The position numbers were made by a program, and so were the translations under genes. Below the pieces are notes generated by a model that searched no databases, was not told the DNA's origin, and saw only the letters and a program-made list of their open reading frames with translations. 43,895 nt of DNA from Geobacteraceae bacterium GWC2_55_20 (GTDB lineage: Bacteria > Desulfobacterota > Desulfuromonadia > Geobacterales > Pseudopelobacteraceae), in assembly GCA_001802125.1 (NCBI GenBank), contig MGZK01000045.1, positions 1 to 43,895 on the forward strand. The letters run 5' to 3'. Shown here in pieces: positions 1 to 7,990 of the stretch (position 1 is the stretch's first letter; every line of letters starts with the position of its first letter).

Positions 1-13
1 AAGGAGAAAAACG

Positions 14-265
14 ATGAGCGAAAGAGAGCTTGAACTGCAGGCAAGACTTGAATACCTTGAGCGTCACACCTGGCGAAACAGCGCTATCTTGAGGGCTGTG
101 GCAATGGTGGCCTTCACGGCCCTGATTGGAATCGTAGTCGCCTCTGGTGTTGTCGGTGGCGGTCGCGGCAGTCACTGGTCCGGCCCGGCCTGGAATACGA
201 TGTGGCTCTATGGCCTGTTTGCCGCTAACGCGGTATCGATGTTCTGGACGACTCACAAGGAATAG
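14..265 (+). CDS. Small membrane protein of unknown function
   Basis: This 83-residue protein has a charged N-terminal stretch (residues 1-25, mostly Glu/Arg/Leu and probably helical), then a hydrophobic segment at about 28-48 and a second at about 60-78, so it should cross the inner membrane twice. The start is supported by AAGGAG at positions 2-7, seven bases upstream. It is followed after 12 bases by a larger membrane protein and then an OFA-type transporter, all on the same strand, so the three probably form one operon. I do not recognise the family. A role as an accessory subunit of the transporter system is only inferred from position. Confidence 0.75.
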   Translation: MSERELELQARLEYLERHTWRNSAILRAVAMVAFTALIGIVVASGVVGGGRGSHWSGPAWNTMWLYGLFAANAVSMFWTTHKE

Positions 266-277
266 GGGGATACGAAA

Positions 278-1327
278 ATGCCAATGAAAATTTCCAATGC
301 AATCCTTCTGCTGGTTGTCTGCGTAGTATGCGCGGCTTTCAGCATGCAGATTTTTGCCGGTCTCGACGAGATGATGGGTGATCAATACTGGACTGTGGAC
401 ACAACCCAGGGCGATCACGGTTGGTATGCGATGGGCCTGCTGCCGCACGTAAAGAAAACGCCCAAGGATGAGGCAAAGGCGCTCAACACCGACGCCGATC
501 CCAAAAACGATGTTGTCATTTACGCCCAGAGCGGCGATTTTGCCGGTAAATCGGTCTATGGTATCTGCTTTGGTATTCCGCTGATCATGTACCTGATCTG
601 GTTTGCCTTTATCATCGGTTTTCCCGACAAGGTCGATCCCTACCTGCTGCCGCGCAAGATATTTACCATCGCGGTAATCATCGGTTGTTCCGTTGTTGCC
701 AATCTTTTCCTGATGCGCATCGCCGGCGACTTTGCCCGTGATCCGATGTCCCGTATCGCCAACCTGGCCGGAAACCACGCCTCGCTGCTTTTCCACAATG
801 CCGGGATCTGGTTTGCAATTCTCTTTTCCGCCCTCGGTACTCACAACCATTCCTTCAATGAAGTTCAGGCGCCCGATAGCCGTCAATGGCATTCCCAAGC
901 TAACGAGAAATTCAACTGGATGTTCTGTCTGCTGGGCGTTGTCACGGTGCTGGAAGTTGTGCTTGTAAAGAACAAGCTTGCTCTGCCGGATGCTGCGGTT
1001 GACTATTCGGTCTGGATTATCTGGGTTGTGATCTTCATGCGTATGTATGGTTTCTCTCCCAAATACTGGATCAAGCGTCCGACCGGTATTGCCATCATGG
1101 TAGTCGGAACCCTGCTGACCCTGCCGGTGTTCTACATGCTGGAGCGCTTGACCGGAACCTACGGAGCCGGATTTGCTTCCCCGATTCTGGCCAAGGCCCT
1201 GGGAGCTGAAAATCAGAACATTGGGTTGTCGCTGATGGTTTCGATATATCTTGTTTTCTGGATGGAGTTTGCTACCGCCATCCGCATGAACGGCCCGCTT
1301 AAAAAAGCCGTTGCCAAGCAACAATAG
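278..1327 (+). CDS. Multi-spanning membrane protein, unknown, next to OFA transporter
   Basis: This 349-residue protein has an N-terminal hydrophobic segment (about 5-26), an extracytoplasmic-looking stretch of about 65 residues rich in Asp and Lys (30-95), then roughly seven further hydrophobic segments to residue 335. It contains several His residues in or near membrane segments (NHASLLFHNAG around 165-175 and GTHNHSF around 188-194), which could bind metal or heme, but I see no CXXCH motif or known transporter signature. A second Met lies two codons in (284). It sits 12 bases after a small membrane protein and 11 bases before an OFA-family carrier, so a joint role in anion uptake or energy coupling is plausible but unproven. 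Confidence 0.8.
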   Translation: MPMKISNAILLLVVCVVCAAFSMQIFAGLDEMMGDQYWTVDTTQGDHGWYAMGLLPHVKKTPKDEAKALNTDADPKNDVVIYAQSGDFAGKSVYGICFGIPLIMYLIWFAFIIGFPDKVDPYLLPRKIFTIAVIIGCSVVANLFLMRIAGDFARDPMSRIANLAGNHASLLFHNAGIWFAILFSALGTHNHSFNEVQAPDSRQWHSQANEKFNWMFCLLGVVTVLEVVLVKNKLALPDAAVDYSVWIIWVVIFMRMYGFSPKYWIKRPTGIAIMVVGTLLTLPVFYMLERLTGTYGAGFASPILAKALGAENQNIGLSLMVSIYLVFWMEFATAIRMNGPLKKAVAKQQ

Positions 1328-1338
1328 GTCAGGGGGAA

Positions 1339-2715
1339 ATGGATATGTCTGATATCAAGAACAGAGGTTGGCAAGTTGTTATTGCCGGTACCGGCATCAA
1401 TCTGGCTTTGGGAGTACTGTACGCCTGGAGTATATTCAAGGGGGCCATCAAGGCCTCGATCGAAAAAGGGGGACCGGGTGCTTTCCAGTGGGATATAGCA
1501 TCGATAAACGATCCCTATGCGGTTTGCTGTCTGACTTTCGCATTCGCCATGATTCTGGCAGGTAAGTGCCAGGACAAGATCGGTCCGGCCAAAACCGCGT
1601 TGATCGGCGGAGTGCTGGTGGGCGCCGGGTTCACCTTGCTGGGTTTCTCGTCAAGCTATATCGCCTGGGTGGTTGGTTTCGGAATACTGGGTGGAGCCGG
1701 TTTCGGTTTTGGATATTCGGCGGCAACCCCGCCGGCTCTGAAGTGGTTCTCACCAGCCAAGACCGGTCTGATTGCCGGAATAGTCGTTGGTGGCTTCGGT
1801 CTGGCGCCGGTTTATATCGCGCCGTTGTCATCCTGGCTTTTGGGCAGGTTCGGGATAGAAAGCTCAATGTTTATGCTGGCCGCGGGTTTTGCGGTGGTGG
1901 TTTGCGGCTTATCGTTCTTTGTTGTCAACCCTCCCGCCGGTTATGTCCCGGCCGAGCCTGCCGACCCAGGTCCGGTAGCGGCTCTGAATGCCGCCAAACC
2001 CAAGATTAACGCATCCGCCAGTGAAATGCTGCGTTCATACAAGTTCTATGTACTCTGGTTGACCTATTTCATAGGCGCCGGCGCTGGTCTGATGGTGATC
2101 GGCAGCGTGGCCGGACTGGCCAAGAAGAGTATGGGTTCCATGGCCTTCCTGGCGGTTGCAATCATGGCGATCGGCAATGCCGGTGGCCGTGTAATTGCCG
2201 GAGTGCTCTCAGACAAGATCGGTCGTCGCGCAACCCTTTTCATCATGCTTTCGTTCCAGGCTGTGCTGATGTTTGCCGCGATGCCCGTGATAGCCACCAA
2301 TAACGCCGCACTGCTGGTAGTTCTGGCTACATTCATCGGTTTCAATTACGGATCCAACCTGGCCCTGTTCCCGTCGTTTTCCAAGGATTACTGGGGAGTC
2401 AAGAACTATGGCATGAATTACGGCATCCTCTTCAGCGCCTGGGGCGTGGGCGGTTTTGTAATGGGCAAGGTGTCCGAAATGCTGAGTTCCCAACCGGGCG
2501 GCATGGCAAAATCATTCATGCTCTCCGGAGCTCTGCTGGCCGCCGGCGCTGCATTGACCATCTTCCTGGCAGAACTCAAACCGGCGACAGAAGGCCAGGC
2601 AGAACCCTCGCAATGGAGAGAGTTCTGGGCTGAATTCATGCTGGGCGCCAAGGTTTTTGCCGGATATGAACAGGCACAGGTACGCATACCGAGAGAGGCT
2701 ACCGTTATAAGATAG
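1339..2715 (+). CDS. OFA family MFS transporter (oxalate/formate antiporter-like)
   Basis: This 458-residue major facilitator has about 12 membrane segments. The N-terminus, with WQVVIAGTGINLALGVLYAWSI at about residues 10-31 (pattern G-x-x-x-N-x-x-x-G-x-x-Y-x-W-S), is the typical opening of the OFA branch. The loop after helix 2 has GKCQDKIGP, and the second half has GRVIAGVLSDKIGRR, both MFS loop-2/8 motifs. Family members move small carboxylates such as oxalate, formate, lactate or pyruvate across the inner membrane; the substrate cannot be read from sequence. GGGGGA lies just upstream of the start. It is the last gene of a three-gene unit and is followed by a strong hairpin at 2819-2846. 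For an acetate- or formate-oxidising anaerobe, a monocarboxylate carrier fits, but that is inference. Confidence 0.88.
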   Translation: MDMSDIKNRGWQVVIAGTGINLALGVLYAWSIFKGAIKASIEKGGPGAFQWDIASINDPYAVCCLTFAFAMILAGKCQDKIGPAKTALIGGVLVGAGFTLLGFSSSYIAWVVGFGILGGAGFGFGYSAATPPALKWFSPAKTGLIAGIVVGGFGLAPVYIAPLSSWLLGRFGIESSMFMLAAGFAVVVCGLSFFVVNPPAGYVPAEPADPGPVAALNAAKPKINASASEMLRSYKFYVLWLTYFIGAGAGLMVIGSVAGLAKKSMGSMAFLAVAIMAIGNAGGRVIAGVLSDKIGRRATLFIMLSFQAVLMFAAMPVIATNNAALLVVLATFIGFNYGSNLALFPSFSKDYWGVKNYGMNYGILFSAWGVGGFVMGKVSEMLSSQPGGMAKSFMLSGALLAAGAALTIFLAELKPATEGQAEPSQWREFWAEFMLGAKVFAGYEQAQVRIPREATVIR

Positions 2716-2818
2716 CCTGTCCGCATGATCCGCCGGTCATCCGCCGCCGTCGGGTCTGAACCATCGAGGTGGATATTTAAACCATAGCCAATCGGCACTG
2801 TTTTCTGCCAAAAACAGG

Positions 2819-2846
2819 AAAACCCCGTGGGAAACCTCGGGGTTTT
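2819..2846. terminator. Bidirectional intrinsic terminator between convergent genes
   Basis: AAAACCCCG (2819-2827) and CGGGGTTTT (2838-2846) form a nine-pair stem around a ten-base loop, with A-rich sequence on one side and T-rich on the other so that it can work in both directions. It lies between the OFA transporter (plus strand, stop 2715) and the DUF350 gene (minus strand, stop 2873). Positions 2716-2818 contain no gene I can support. Confidence 0.85.
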
Positions 2847-2872
2847 CAATTTTGGAACCATGAAGACAAAAA

Positions 2873-3286
2873 TTAATATGTCATGCAGGCAGCATTGAGG
2901 ATTCCGATTGAAATCGAGCAGAATGCCAGCAGGGTCGCGGCGGCGATATGATTGTTCTCGATCTCCCGCACCAGGTCCCTGAAGACAAGCCGGACAGTAC
3001 CGAAGACCGCAAACTGCACCAGCATCGCGATCACGGCCCAGATCAGCATGTCGATGAAACTGACACTGTGTGTGATGGCGCTGTAAAGCGGCAGGATGAA
3101 GCCGGTCAGAGCGCCACCGAAGCTTATGGCCGCCGAGGTCTTGCCTTCGCGGATCAGCTTCAGTTCGTTATAGGGTGTCATTGCGCAATAGATAATACAG
3201 AAAACAGCCACAAAACCGAGTGCCGCGCCAAAGTAGCCGCAGAAGCCAAGCAGTCCCGACAGTGAATCCAGCAGTTTGCCTTGCAT
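2873..3286 (-). CDS. DUF350 (YjfL-like) inner-membrane protein
   Basis: This 137-residue protein has four hydrophobic segments (about 13-33, 50-70, 78-98 and 113-135), with the small-residue-rich helices and the acidic/basic turn (LVFRDLVREIENNH) typical of DUF350/YjfL proteins. The start at 3286 is chosen because AGGAGG lies about nine bases upstream; the frame stays open further upstream, but that part overlaps the preceding gene and does not look like protein. It is the last gene of a minus-strand trio with a YjfC-like ligase and a YjfM/YgiB-like lipoprotein, the same three families that occur together in enterobacteria. The molecular function of DUF350 proteins is unknown to me. Confidence 0.85.
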   Translation of the reverse strand: MQGKLLDSLSGLLGFCGYFGAALGFVAVFCIIYCAMTPYNELKLIREGKTSAAISFGGALTGFILPLYSAITHSVSFIDMLIWAVIAMLVQFAVFGTVRLVFRDLVREIENNHIAAATLLAFCSISIGILNAACMTY

Positions 3287-3320
3287 CTGAAAATCCTCCT
3301 CGATATGAAATAATTGATAA

Positions 3321-4448
3321 CTATTGAAACAGGTGCGGTACAAAGCGGCTGGCATTGGTGGTGACTCGCGACAAGTCTTCGCGAATGCCGATACCGGCCG
3401 GTTCGCCATCTATTACCCATGACCCGATTACCGGATAGTTTCCGTCAAAGCAGGGCATGTCTGCCAATTCCTGGTAGACGGTTCCCTGGCCGGTATAACT
3501 CCCGTCATATTCCGTGACCAGTCCATTGCGGTGGACGCTGATGTTGCTTCCCTCCCGCGACAGGAAAGGTTTGGACACGAAGTTATCGCGGAAATGCCCA
3601 GGGTCGAAGCTCGCTTCCAGAAGGTTGGGGTGGCGAGGGTTCAGTTCCCACAGAATCGGAAGGATAGCCTTGTTGCTGAGAATCATTTTCCAGGCCGGTT
3701 CTATCAGGATTATGCCGCTCTGTTCCAGATAACGTCCGAAAAACTCGCTGACGAGCCATTCCCACGGGTAAAGTTTGAACATTGAATTGATGATTTTGTC
3801 CGTGCTGTCCACATATCTGGAGCCGAGTGAGTCGAAGCCGATGTCTTCGATAAAAAACTGCTCGGTCGCCAGTCCGGCCTGATGCGCCGTGTCCCGCAGG
3901 TATTCCAGGTTGCCCAGATCCTCCGCGGCATCCTTGACACAGCTGAAATATAGTGCCCCGTCAATGGAGTTTTTCAGTCCTTTCCAACCTTCAATCAGTT
4001 TTTCGTGAATTGAGTTGAATTGGTCCGCTTCGGGAAAACGATCCTTCAGCCAGAACCATTGCGTAACACTGGCCTCCAGCAGCGCGGTTGGGGTATCGGC
4101 GTTATACTCAAGCATCCTGGGAGGGGAATGCCCATCGTAAACCAGATCGAACCTTCCCAGAATCGAGGGCTCATCGTTCTCCCAGGAACGTTCGATCAGC
4201 GGAATTGCCAGCGGCGGTATCCGCAGTTTATCGTAAAGTTTTTCGGAGATGACGTGCCCGGCCGCCTCGATACAGATCTCCTGCAGTTCCTTGGTGGCAG
4301 CTTCCAGCTCATCTATTTCCGCGGCAGTGAAAGAATAATGGGCTGTTTCATCCCAATAGACCTCGCCGTCAATGGTGTGGTAGCTCATGCCGCATGATTC
4401 CACTTTTTGCTGCCACTCAAATCGTGGTGGAGTAACATTGCGCTGCAT
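3321..4448 (-). CDS. Glutathionylspermidine synthase-like ATP-grasp ligase (YjfC/YgiC family)
   Basis: This 375-residue protein matches the C-terminal synthetase domain of glutathionylspermidine synthases, as YgiC and YjfC do in E. coli. Visible hallmarks are RFDLVYDG followed by LEYNADTPTALLE (about 130-150), which forms the ATP/Mg site, ILWELNPRHPNLLEA (about 265-280), FVSKPFLSREGSNIS (about 292-306) and the C-terminal GSWVIDGEPAGIGIRED. Start 4448 has GGGAGG upstream, and only two bases separate it from the stop of the upstream lipoprotein gene. The amidase half of true glutathionylspermidine synthase is absent. YgiC/YjfC proteins lack a confirmed substrate, so a peptide or polyamine ligase role is family-level inference. 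Confidence 0.88.
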   Translation of the reverse strand: MQRNVTPPRFEWQQKVESCGMSYHTIDGEVYWDETAHYSFTAAEIDELEAATKELQEICIEAAGHVISEKLYDKLRIPPLAIPLIERSWENDEPSILGRFDLVYDGHSPPRMLEYNADTPTALLEASVTQWFWLKDRFPEADQFNSIHEKLIEGWKGLKNSIDGALYFSCVKDAAEDLGNLEYLRDTAHQAGLATEQFFIEDIGFDSLGSRYVDSTDKIINSMFKLYPWEWLVSEFFGRYLEQSGIILIEPAWKMILSNKAILPILWELNPRHPNLLEASFDPGHFRDNFVSKPFLSREGSNISVHRNGLVTEYDGSYTGQGTVYQELADMPCFDGNYPVIGSWVIDGEPAGIGIREDLSRVTTNASRFVPHLFQ

Positions 4449-4450
4449 GG

Positions 4451-4771
4451 CTAGCCTCCCGATGAATGGAACGAGCCCAGACTCCCGAATCCGCCTCGCG
4501 AGACGCTCATGTTGCGGATGGCGCGTGTACCCTGCCCACCGCTGAAGACGGTGCCGGAGCGAAACCAGGGACCGTAGTAATAGTGCGCGTTGGAGCGGTA
4601 ATGCTGACTGTCCTTGCCGACTTCCTCGCATTTCTGCGGGTCGTTGTTCCAGTCATCAAGGCAGTCCTGTTTATTCGTGTAGACGTGCCGCTCCTCTTTC
4701 TTGCTGCAGCCGGTGACTGCCAGCGTTCCGATCAGGGCGAGCGTGATGTGGAGGGTGCATCTTCGTCGCAT
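4451..4771 (-). CDS. DUF1190-like lipoprotein (YjfM/YgiB-like)
   Basis: This 106-residue protein has a lipoprotein signal peptide with lipobox LAVTGC (Cys22). After it come a conserved-looking Cys-containing part (KQDCLDDWNNDPQKCEE) and a Gly/Ser/Tyr-rich C-terminus (SVSRGGFGSLGSFHSSGG), the composition seen in YgiB/YjfM proteins. GGAG lies about nine bases before the ATG. It is the first gene of a minus-strand operon with a YgiC/YjfC-like ligase and a YjfL-like membrane protein. The conserved pairing suggests the ligase and lipoprotein act on the same envelope component, which is unknown. Confidence 0.8.
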   Translation of the reverse strand: MRRRCTLHITLALIGTLAVTGCSKKEERHVYTNKQDCLDDWNNDPQKCEEVGKDSQHYRSNAHYYYGPWFRSGTVFSGGQGTRAIRNMSVSRGGFGSLGSFHSSGG

Positions 4772-4957
4772 GATTTACTCCATGGTTGTGGAATATGGCA
4801 AGCATACCAGAACATTCCGGATGTGCGGGGATGCTTGAAAAAAAGTGAAATATTTGGAGTTTGCCCAGCAGCTTGTTTCGGTTTATAAGGTATCTACGGG
4901 CCAAATGCAAGTTTGTGTCTTCATGTGGCGGGAGCGAGGGGGGCAGTTCTGTTAATC

Positions 4958-4987
4958 TTGACTTTTGCAGTCCAACTCTCGTACTAT
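4958..4987 (+). promoter_or_regulatory. Predicted sigma70 promoter for the prolyl isomerase-cytochrome unit
   Basis: TTGACT (4958-4963), an 18-base spacer and TACTAT (4982-4987) resemble a housekeeping promoter 33 bases before the first gene at 5021. The rest of the divergent gap (4772-5020) holds the unassigned promoter of the minus-strand operon; I could not place that one with confidence. Confidence 0.55.
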
Positions 4988-5020
4988 TAGACGCTTAACT
5001 ATCTAAAGATTGGAGAAAAT

Positions 5021-5992
5021 ATGTCCAAGAGTATCAACCTGATTGTAGCGCTGTTGCTGATTACGGTCTGTGTTCCGTTGACGGTAAGGGCAGAAACCGT
5101 GAGCAGAACTGTTGCCGTAGTCAACGGCGTTGATCTGTCTGAGGCTGACCTTAATCAGGAAATAAATACAATCATGCCGATGAGTCAACCTTTTCACGGA
5201 AAAATATCTGATGAAAAGAAGGCAAAGATTCGTTCTGACGCGATGAAGGTTCTGGTTGATTACGAACTGATGGCTCAGGATGCCCTCGGCAAGGGGATCA
5301 AGATTCCCCAGGCGGTGATTGATGGGGAGATGGATAAACTGGTAAAAAAATTCAAATCCAAAAAGGATCTGGTGAAGGCGTATAAAGGCGCGGGTTTCAC
5401 AGACAAGACCTTTTTGCGAATCATGCAGCGCAGGCTGCTGGCGGAGAAAATTCATGCCCTGGAAGTTGACGGCAAGGTTTCGGTGACTCCCGAGAAGCTA
5501 AAGAGCTACTACGATTCGAATATTTCCAAATACAATAAACCGGAAGAATTCCGGGCAAGCCATATACTGATAAAAGTGGACCCATCTTCCAACAAGGAAA
5601 AACGCCTGGCTTTGCGCGCCAGCGCGGATTCAATCCTGAAAAGACTAAAAGACGGAGAGAAGTTTGAGGAAATTGCAGTCAACGAGTCGGACGACGACTC
5701 AAAAAACAAGGGCGGTGATCTGGGATATTTTCATGCCGGTCAGACAATTCCTGAATTTAACGATGCTCTCACCAAACTGAAAGTCGGTGAAACCAGCCCG
5801 GTTGTTGAATCACTGTATGGTTTCCACATCATCAGGTTGACGGATAAACGGCCTGCCCGCCAGATTCCGTTTGATGAGGTTCAGGATAAAATCAAGAAGG
5901 ATATGGTTGCTACGCAGAAAAAACAACTGCAGGATGAGTGGATGGACGGATTGCACAAAAAGGCCAAAATCATATATCCCGGAGAAAAGTAA
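5021..5992 (+). CDS. Periplasmic parvulin-type peptidyl-prolyl isomerase (PpiC/SurA-like)
   Basis: This 323-residue protein has a signal peptide (about 1-24, cleaving after VRA), an N-terminal SurA-like helical chaperone region (25-170) and one parvulin domain (about 176-277). The parvulin hallmarks are EEFRASHILIK, KNKGGDLGYF and SPVVESLYGFHIIRL. It would catalyse Xaa-Pro isomerisation and chaperone exported proteins in the periplasm. GGAG precedes the ATG. It is the first gene of a unit that continues, three bases later, with a sugar transferase and ends in three multiheme cytochromes, so the likely clients are those cytochromes or the NHL lipoprotein. That link is inferred from gene order. 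Confidence 0.88.
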   Translation: MSKSINLIVALLLITVCVPLTVRAETVSRTVAVVNGVDLSEADLNQEINTIMPMSQPFHGKISDEKKAKIRSDAMKVLVDYELMAQDALGKGIKIPQAVIDGEMDKLVKKFKSKKDLVKAYKGAGFTDKTFLRIMQRRLLAEKIHALEVDGKVSVTPEKLKSYYDSNISKYNKPEEFRASHILIKVDPSSNKEKRLALRASADSILKRLKDGEKFEEIAVNESDDDSKNKGGDLGYFHAGQTIPEFNDALTKLKVGETSPVVESLYGFHIIRLTDKRPARQIPFDEVQDKIKKDMVATQKKQLQDEWMDGLHKKAKIIYPGEK

Positions 5993-5995
5993 CCG

Positions 5996-6718
5996 TTGAA
6001 AGCGCTTGTAGTAATTCCAACTTATAATGAAAAAGATAATGTAGTCCGGCTTTCATCGGCGGTCCTTGATCAGCACGCTGATATCCAAATACTTTTTGTA
6101 GACGATAACTCGCCTGATGGCACCGGCAAAATCATAGATGAGCTGGTGTCCGGCAATGATCGCATCCATGTCTTGCACCGGGCCGGAAAACTTGGCTTGG
6201 GGTCTGCATATCGTGAAGGTTTCAAGGCGGCGCTTTCAATGGGCGCTGATTATATCATTGAGATGGATGCGGACTTTTCGCACGATCCCGGCGTGCTTCC
6301 CGAGTTTCTTAATGCTATTCAGTCCAGTGATCTGGTGATCGGTTCGCGCTATCTTAATGGTGTGAGTGTCGTTAACTGGCCGATCAGAAGGCTGATTCTA
6401 AGCTATTTCGCTAGTGTTTATACCCGGTGGGTTACCGGTTTGCAGCTTAGGGATTGCACCAGCGGCTTCAAATGTTTCCGCAGATCCTCGCTCGACACCA
6501 TTGATCTGGATAGTGTCAGATCAGACGGTTATTCGTTTCAAATCGAAATGAACTACCGCTGTATGGAAAAGGGGTTACGCATTATGGAAATCCCGATAAT
6601 TTTCATTGACCGGCATGCCGGGAGTTCAAAAATGTCCCGCCGAATTGTCAGGGAAGCCGTGACAATGGTCTGGAAGCTGCGTTTGCATACGATTATTTCA
6701 GCACTGTGGAGGAAGTAA
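5996..6718 (+). CDS. Polyprenyl-phosphate sugar transferase, GT2 (Dpm1-like)
   Basis: This 240-residue soluble GT-A glycosyltransferase has [11 protein letters not shown] (5-15), [11 protein letters not shown] (34-44), [10 protein letters not shown] (about 88-97), [22 protein letters not shown] and [11 protein letters not shown], the full set of dolichol-phosphate mannose synthase motifs. It lacks the C-terminal membrane helices of some bacterial homologs. It should transfer mannose or glucose from a nucleotide sugar to polyprenyl phosphate on the cytoplasmic face, making a lipid donor for glycosylation outside the membrane. The start is TTG at 5996, placed by GGAG at the end of the previous gene. 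No membrane glycosyltransferase that would use the donor is in the window. Confidence 0.88.
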   Translation: MKALVVIPTYNEKDNVVRLSSAVLDQHADIQILFVDDNSPDGTGKIIDELVSGNDRIHVLHRAGKLGLGSAYREGFKAALSMGADYIIEMDADFSHDPGVLPEFLNAIQSSDLVIGSRYLNGVSVVNWPIRRLILSYFASVYTRWVTGLQLRDCTSGFKCFRRSSLDTIDLDSVRSDGYSFQIEMNYRCMEKGLRIMEIPIIFIDRHAGSSKMSRRIVREAVTMVWKLRLHTIISALWRK

Positions 6719-6725
6719 ATCCTTT

Positions 6726-6911
6726 ATGTCACACGATATCTGGTCGATTGTTCTGTTGGTTGGACTTGCTGGTTGGATCGCCTCCAGTATCATGCTGATG
6801 TTCAGGGCTTTTCCCGAAAGAGACGTTTTTAATTCCTCCGCCGGTGTTCGCTGGGGCGGCGCGGCGGTGGTTGCGTTTGTAGTGTGGGTAGTTGGAATGC
6901 TCAATGCATGA
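6726..6911 (+). CDS. 61-residue membrane protein
   Basis: Two hydrophobic segments (about 5-25 and 42-60) flank a polar loop with FPERDVFN. It begins seven bases after the glycosyltransferase stop, with GGAGG upstream, and its TGA overlaps the ATG of the NHL lipoprotein gene (ATGA at 6908-6911), so translation is probably coupled. I do not recognise the family. Its place between a lipid-sugar synthase and exported proteins would suit a small partner of either, but there is no direct evidence. Confidence 0.7.
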   Translation: MSHDIWSIVLLVGLAGWIASSIMLMFRAFPERDVFNSSAGVRWGGAAVVAFVVWVVGMLNA

Positions 6912-7990
6912 GTGATTTTGTGAAAGAAAAAACATCAGCATTTCGTATGCTGCAGATAGCCTTTCTTGCCTTGCTGATTGCTGCTTCCGTCAGCGGGTGC
7001 GTATCCGTAAAAATGGAGGATGCCGCCTGGCATGACAAGCGCCTGGATGTGTCGTGGCCGCAACCGCCCGAGAAGGCCCGTATCAGGCTGCTTAAAGTTA
7101 TCAGTGGAGCGAAGGACGTGGTCGAGGCCCAGTCCGGTTCCATCGGCAAGATGCTGGAATTTATTGTCGGAACCAGGGAAGATTATCTGGAGTTTTTCAC
7201 TCCGCAGTGCATTGCCGCGGATGGAGACGGCCTGATCTATATTGCCGATCCATCGGCAGGCGTGGTGCATGTCTACAACCTGGCCGACAAGGAAATCGGC
7301 TATATCTTTAAAGCCGGTGACAAAAAGCTGGTGCGGCCGGTTGGTGTCGCTCTTGACGGCAAAGGACATCTGTATGTGACCGATTCCCAGCTTGGAATGG
7401 TTTTCAAGTTACGATTGGATGGCTCTTTCATAGCGGAGCTTGATGGCAGGGGGAAACTCAAGAGTCCTGCCGGCATTGCGATAACATCCACCGGCAAGAA
7501 AATTGTTTCCGATTTGCAGGCCCGTAAAATATTCATTTTTGGCGCCGATGACTCATTTTTACAGGAACTTCCCGGTTCTGATTTCAGCGGTGAGCTGCGT
7601 ATGCCGGTTTATGTTTCCGTTGACAAAAATGACAATATCTATGTCACCGATACAATGAACTTCACGCTCAGGATGTTTGATTCATCCGGACGGTATCTTC
7701 GCAGTATCGGCCAGATCGGCGACAGTCCCGGATCATTTGCGCGGCCCAAGGGGGTCGCCGTTGACAGCGATCTGAACATATACGTGATGGACGCGATCCT
7801 GGGCAACTTCCAGATATTCAACCAGAAGGGTCAATTGCTGCTCTACGTCGGCCAGGAAGGCGCCCTGCCGGGTGAACTGATGCTCCCGAGCGCTATTTTT
7901 ATTGATAAGAATGACAGGATTTACGTTTCAGACACGTTCAATCACAGGATACAGATATATCAGTACCTGAAAGAGGATAGAATCAAATGA
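6908..7990 (+). CDS. NHL-repeat beta-propeller lipoprotein
   Basis: This 360-residue protein has a lipoprotein signal with lipobox SVSGC at about residue 31, then NHL/six-bladed propeller repeats from about residue 90 to the end. Repeated patterns are P-x-G-V-A-x-D-x-x-G-x-x-Y-V-x-D-x-x-x-x-x-V and final blades containing NDRIYVSDTFNHRIQIY. Such propellers bind proteins or ligands on the cell surface or in the periplasm. The start 6908 is chosen for the ATGA overlap with the previous gene; a GTG at 6884 would extend it without adding a better signal peptide. It overlaps the next cytochrome gene by ATGA (7987-7990). A docking or assembly role for the adjacent cytochromes is inferred. Confidence 0.87.
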   Translation: MSDFVKEKTSAFRMLQIAFLALLIAASVSGCVSVKMEDAAWHDKRLDVSWPQPPEKARIRLLKVISGAKDVVEAQSGSIGKMLEFIVGTREDYLEFFTPQCIAADGDGLIYIADPSAGVVHVYNLADKEIGYIFKAGDKKLVRPVGVALDGKGHLYVTDSQLGMVFKLRLDGSFIAELDGRGKLKSPAGIAITSTGKKIVSDLQARKIFIFGADDSFLQELPGSDFSGELRMPVYVSVDKNDNIYVTDTMNFTLRMFDSSGRYLRSIGQIGDSPGSFARPKGVAVDSDLNIYVMDAILGNFQIFNQKGQLLLYVGQEGALPGELMLPSAIFIDKNDRIYVSDTFNHRIQIYQYLKEDRIK

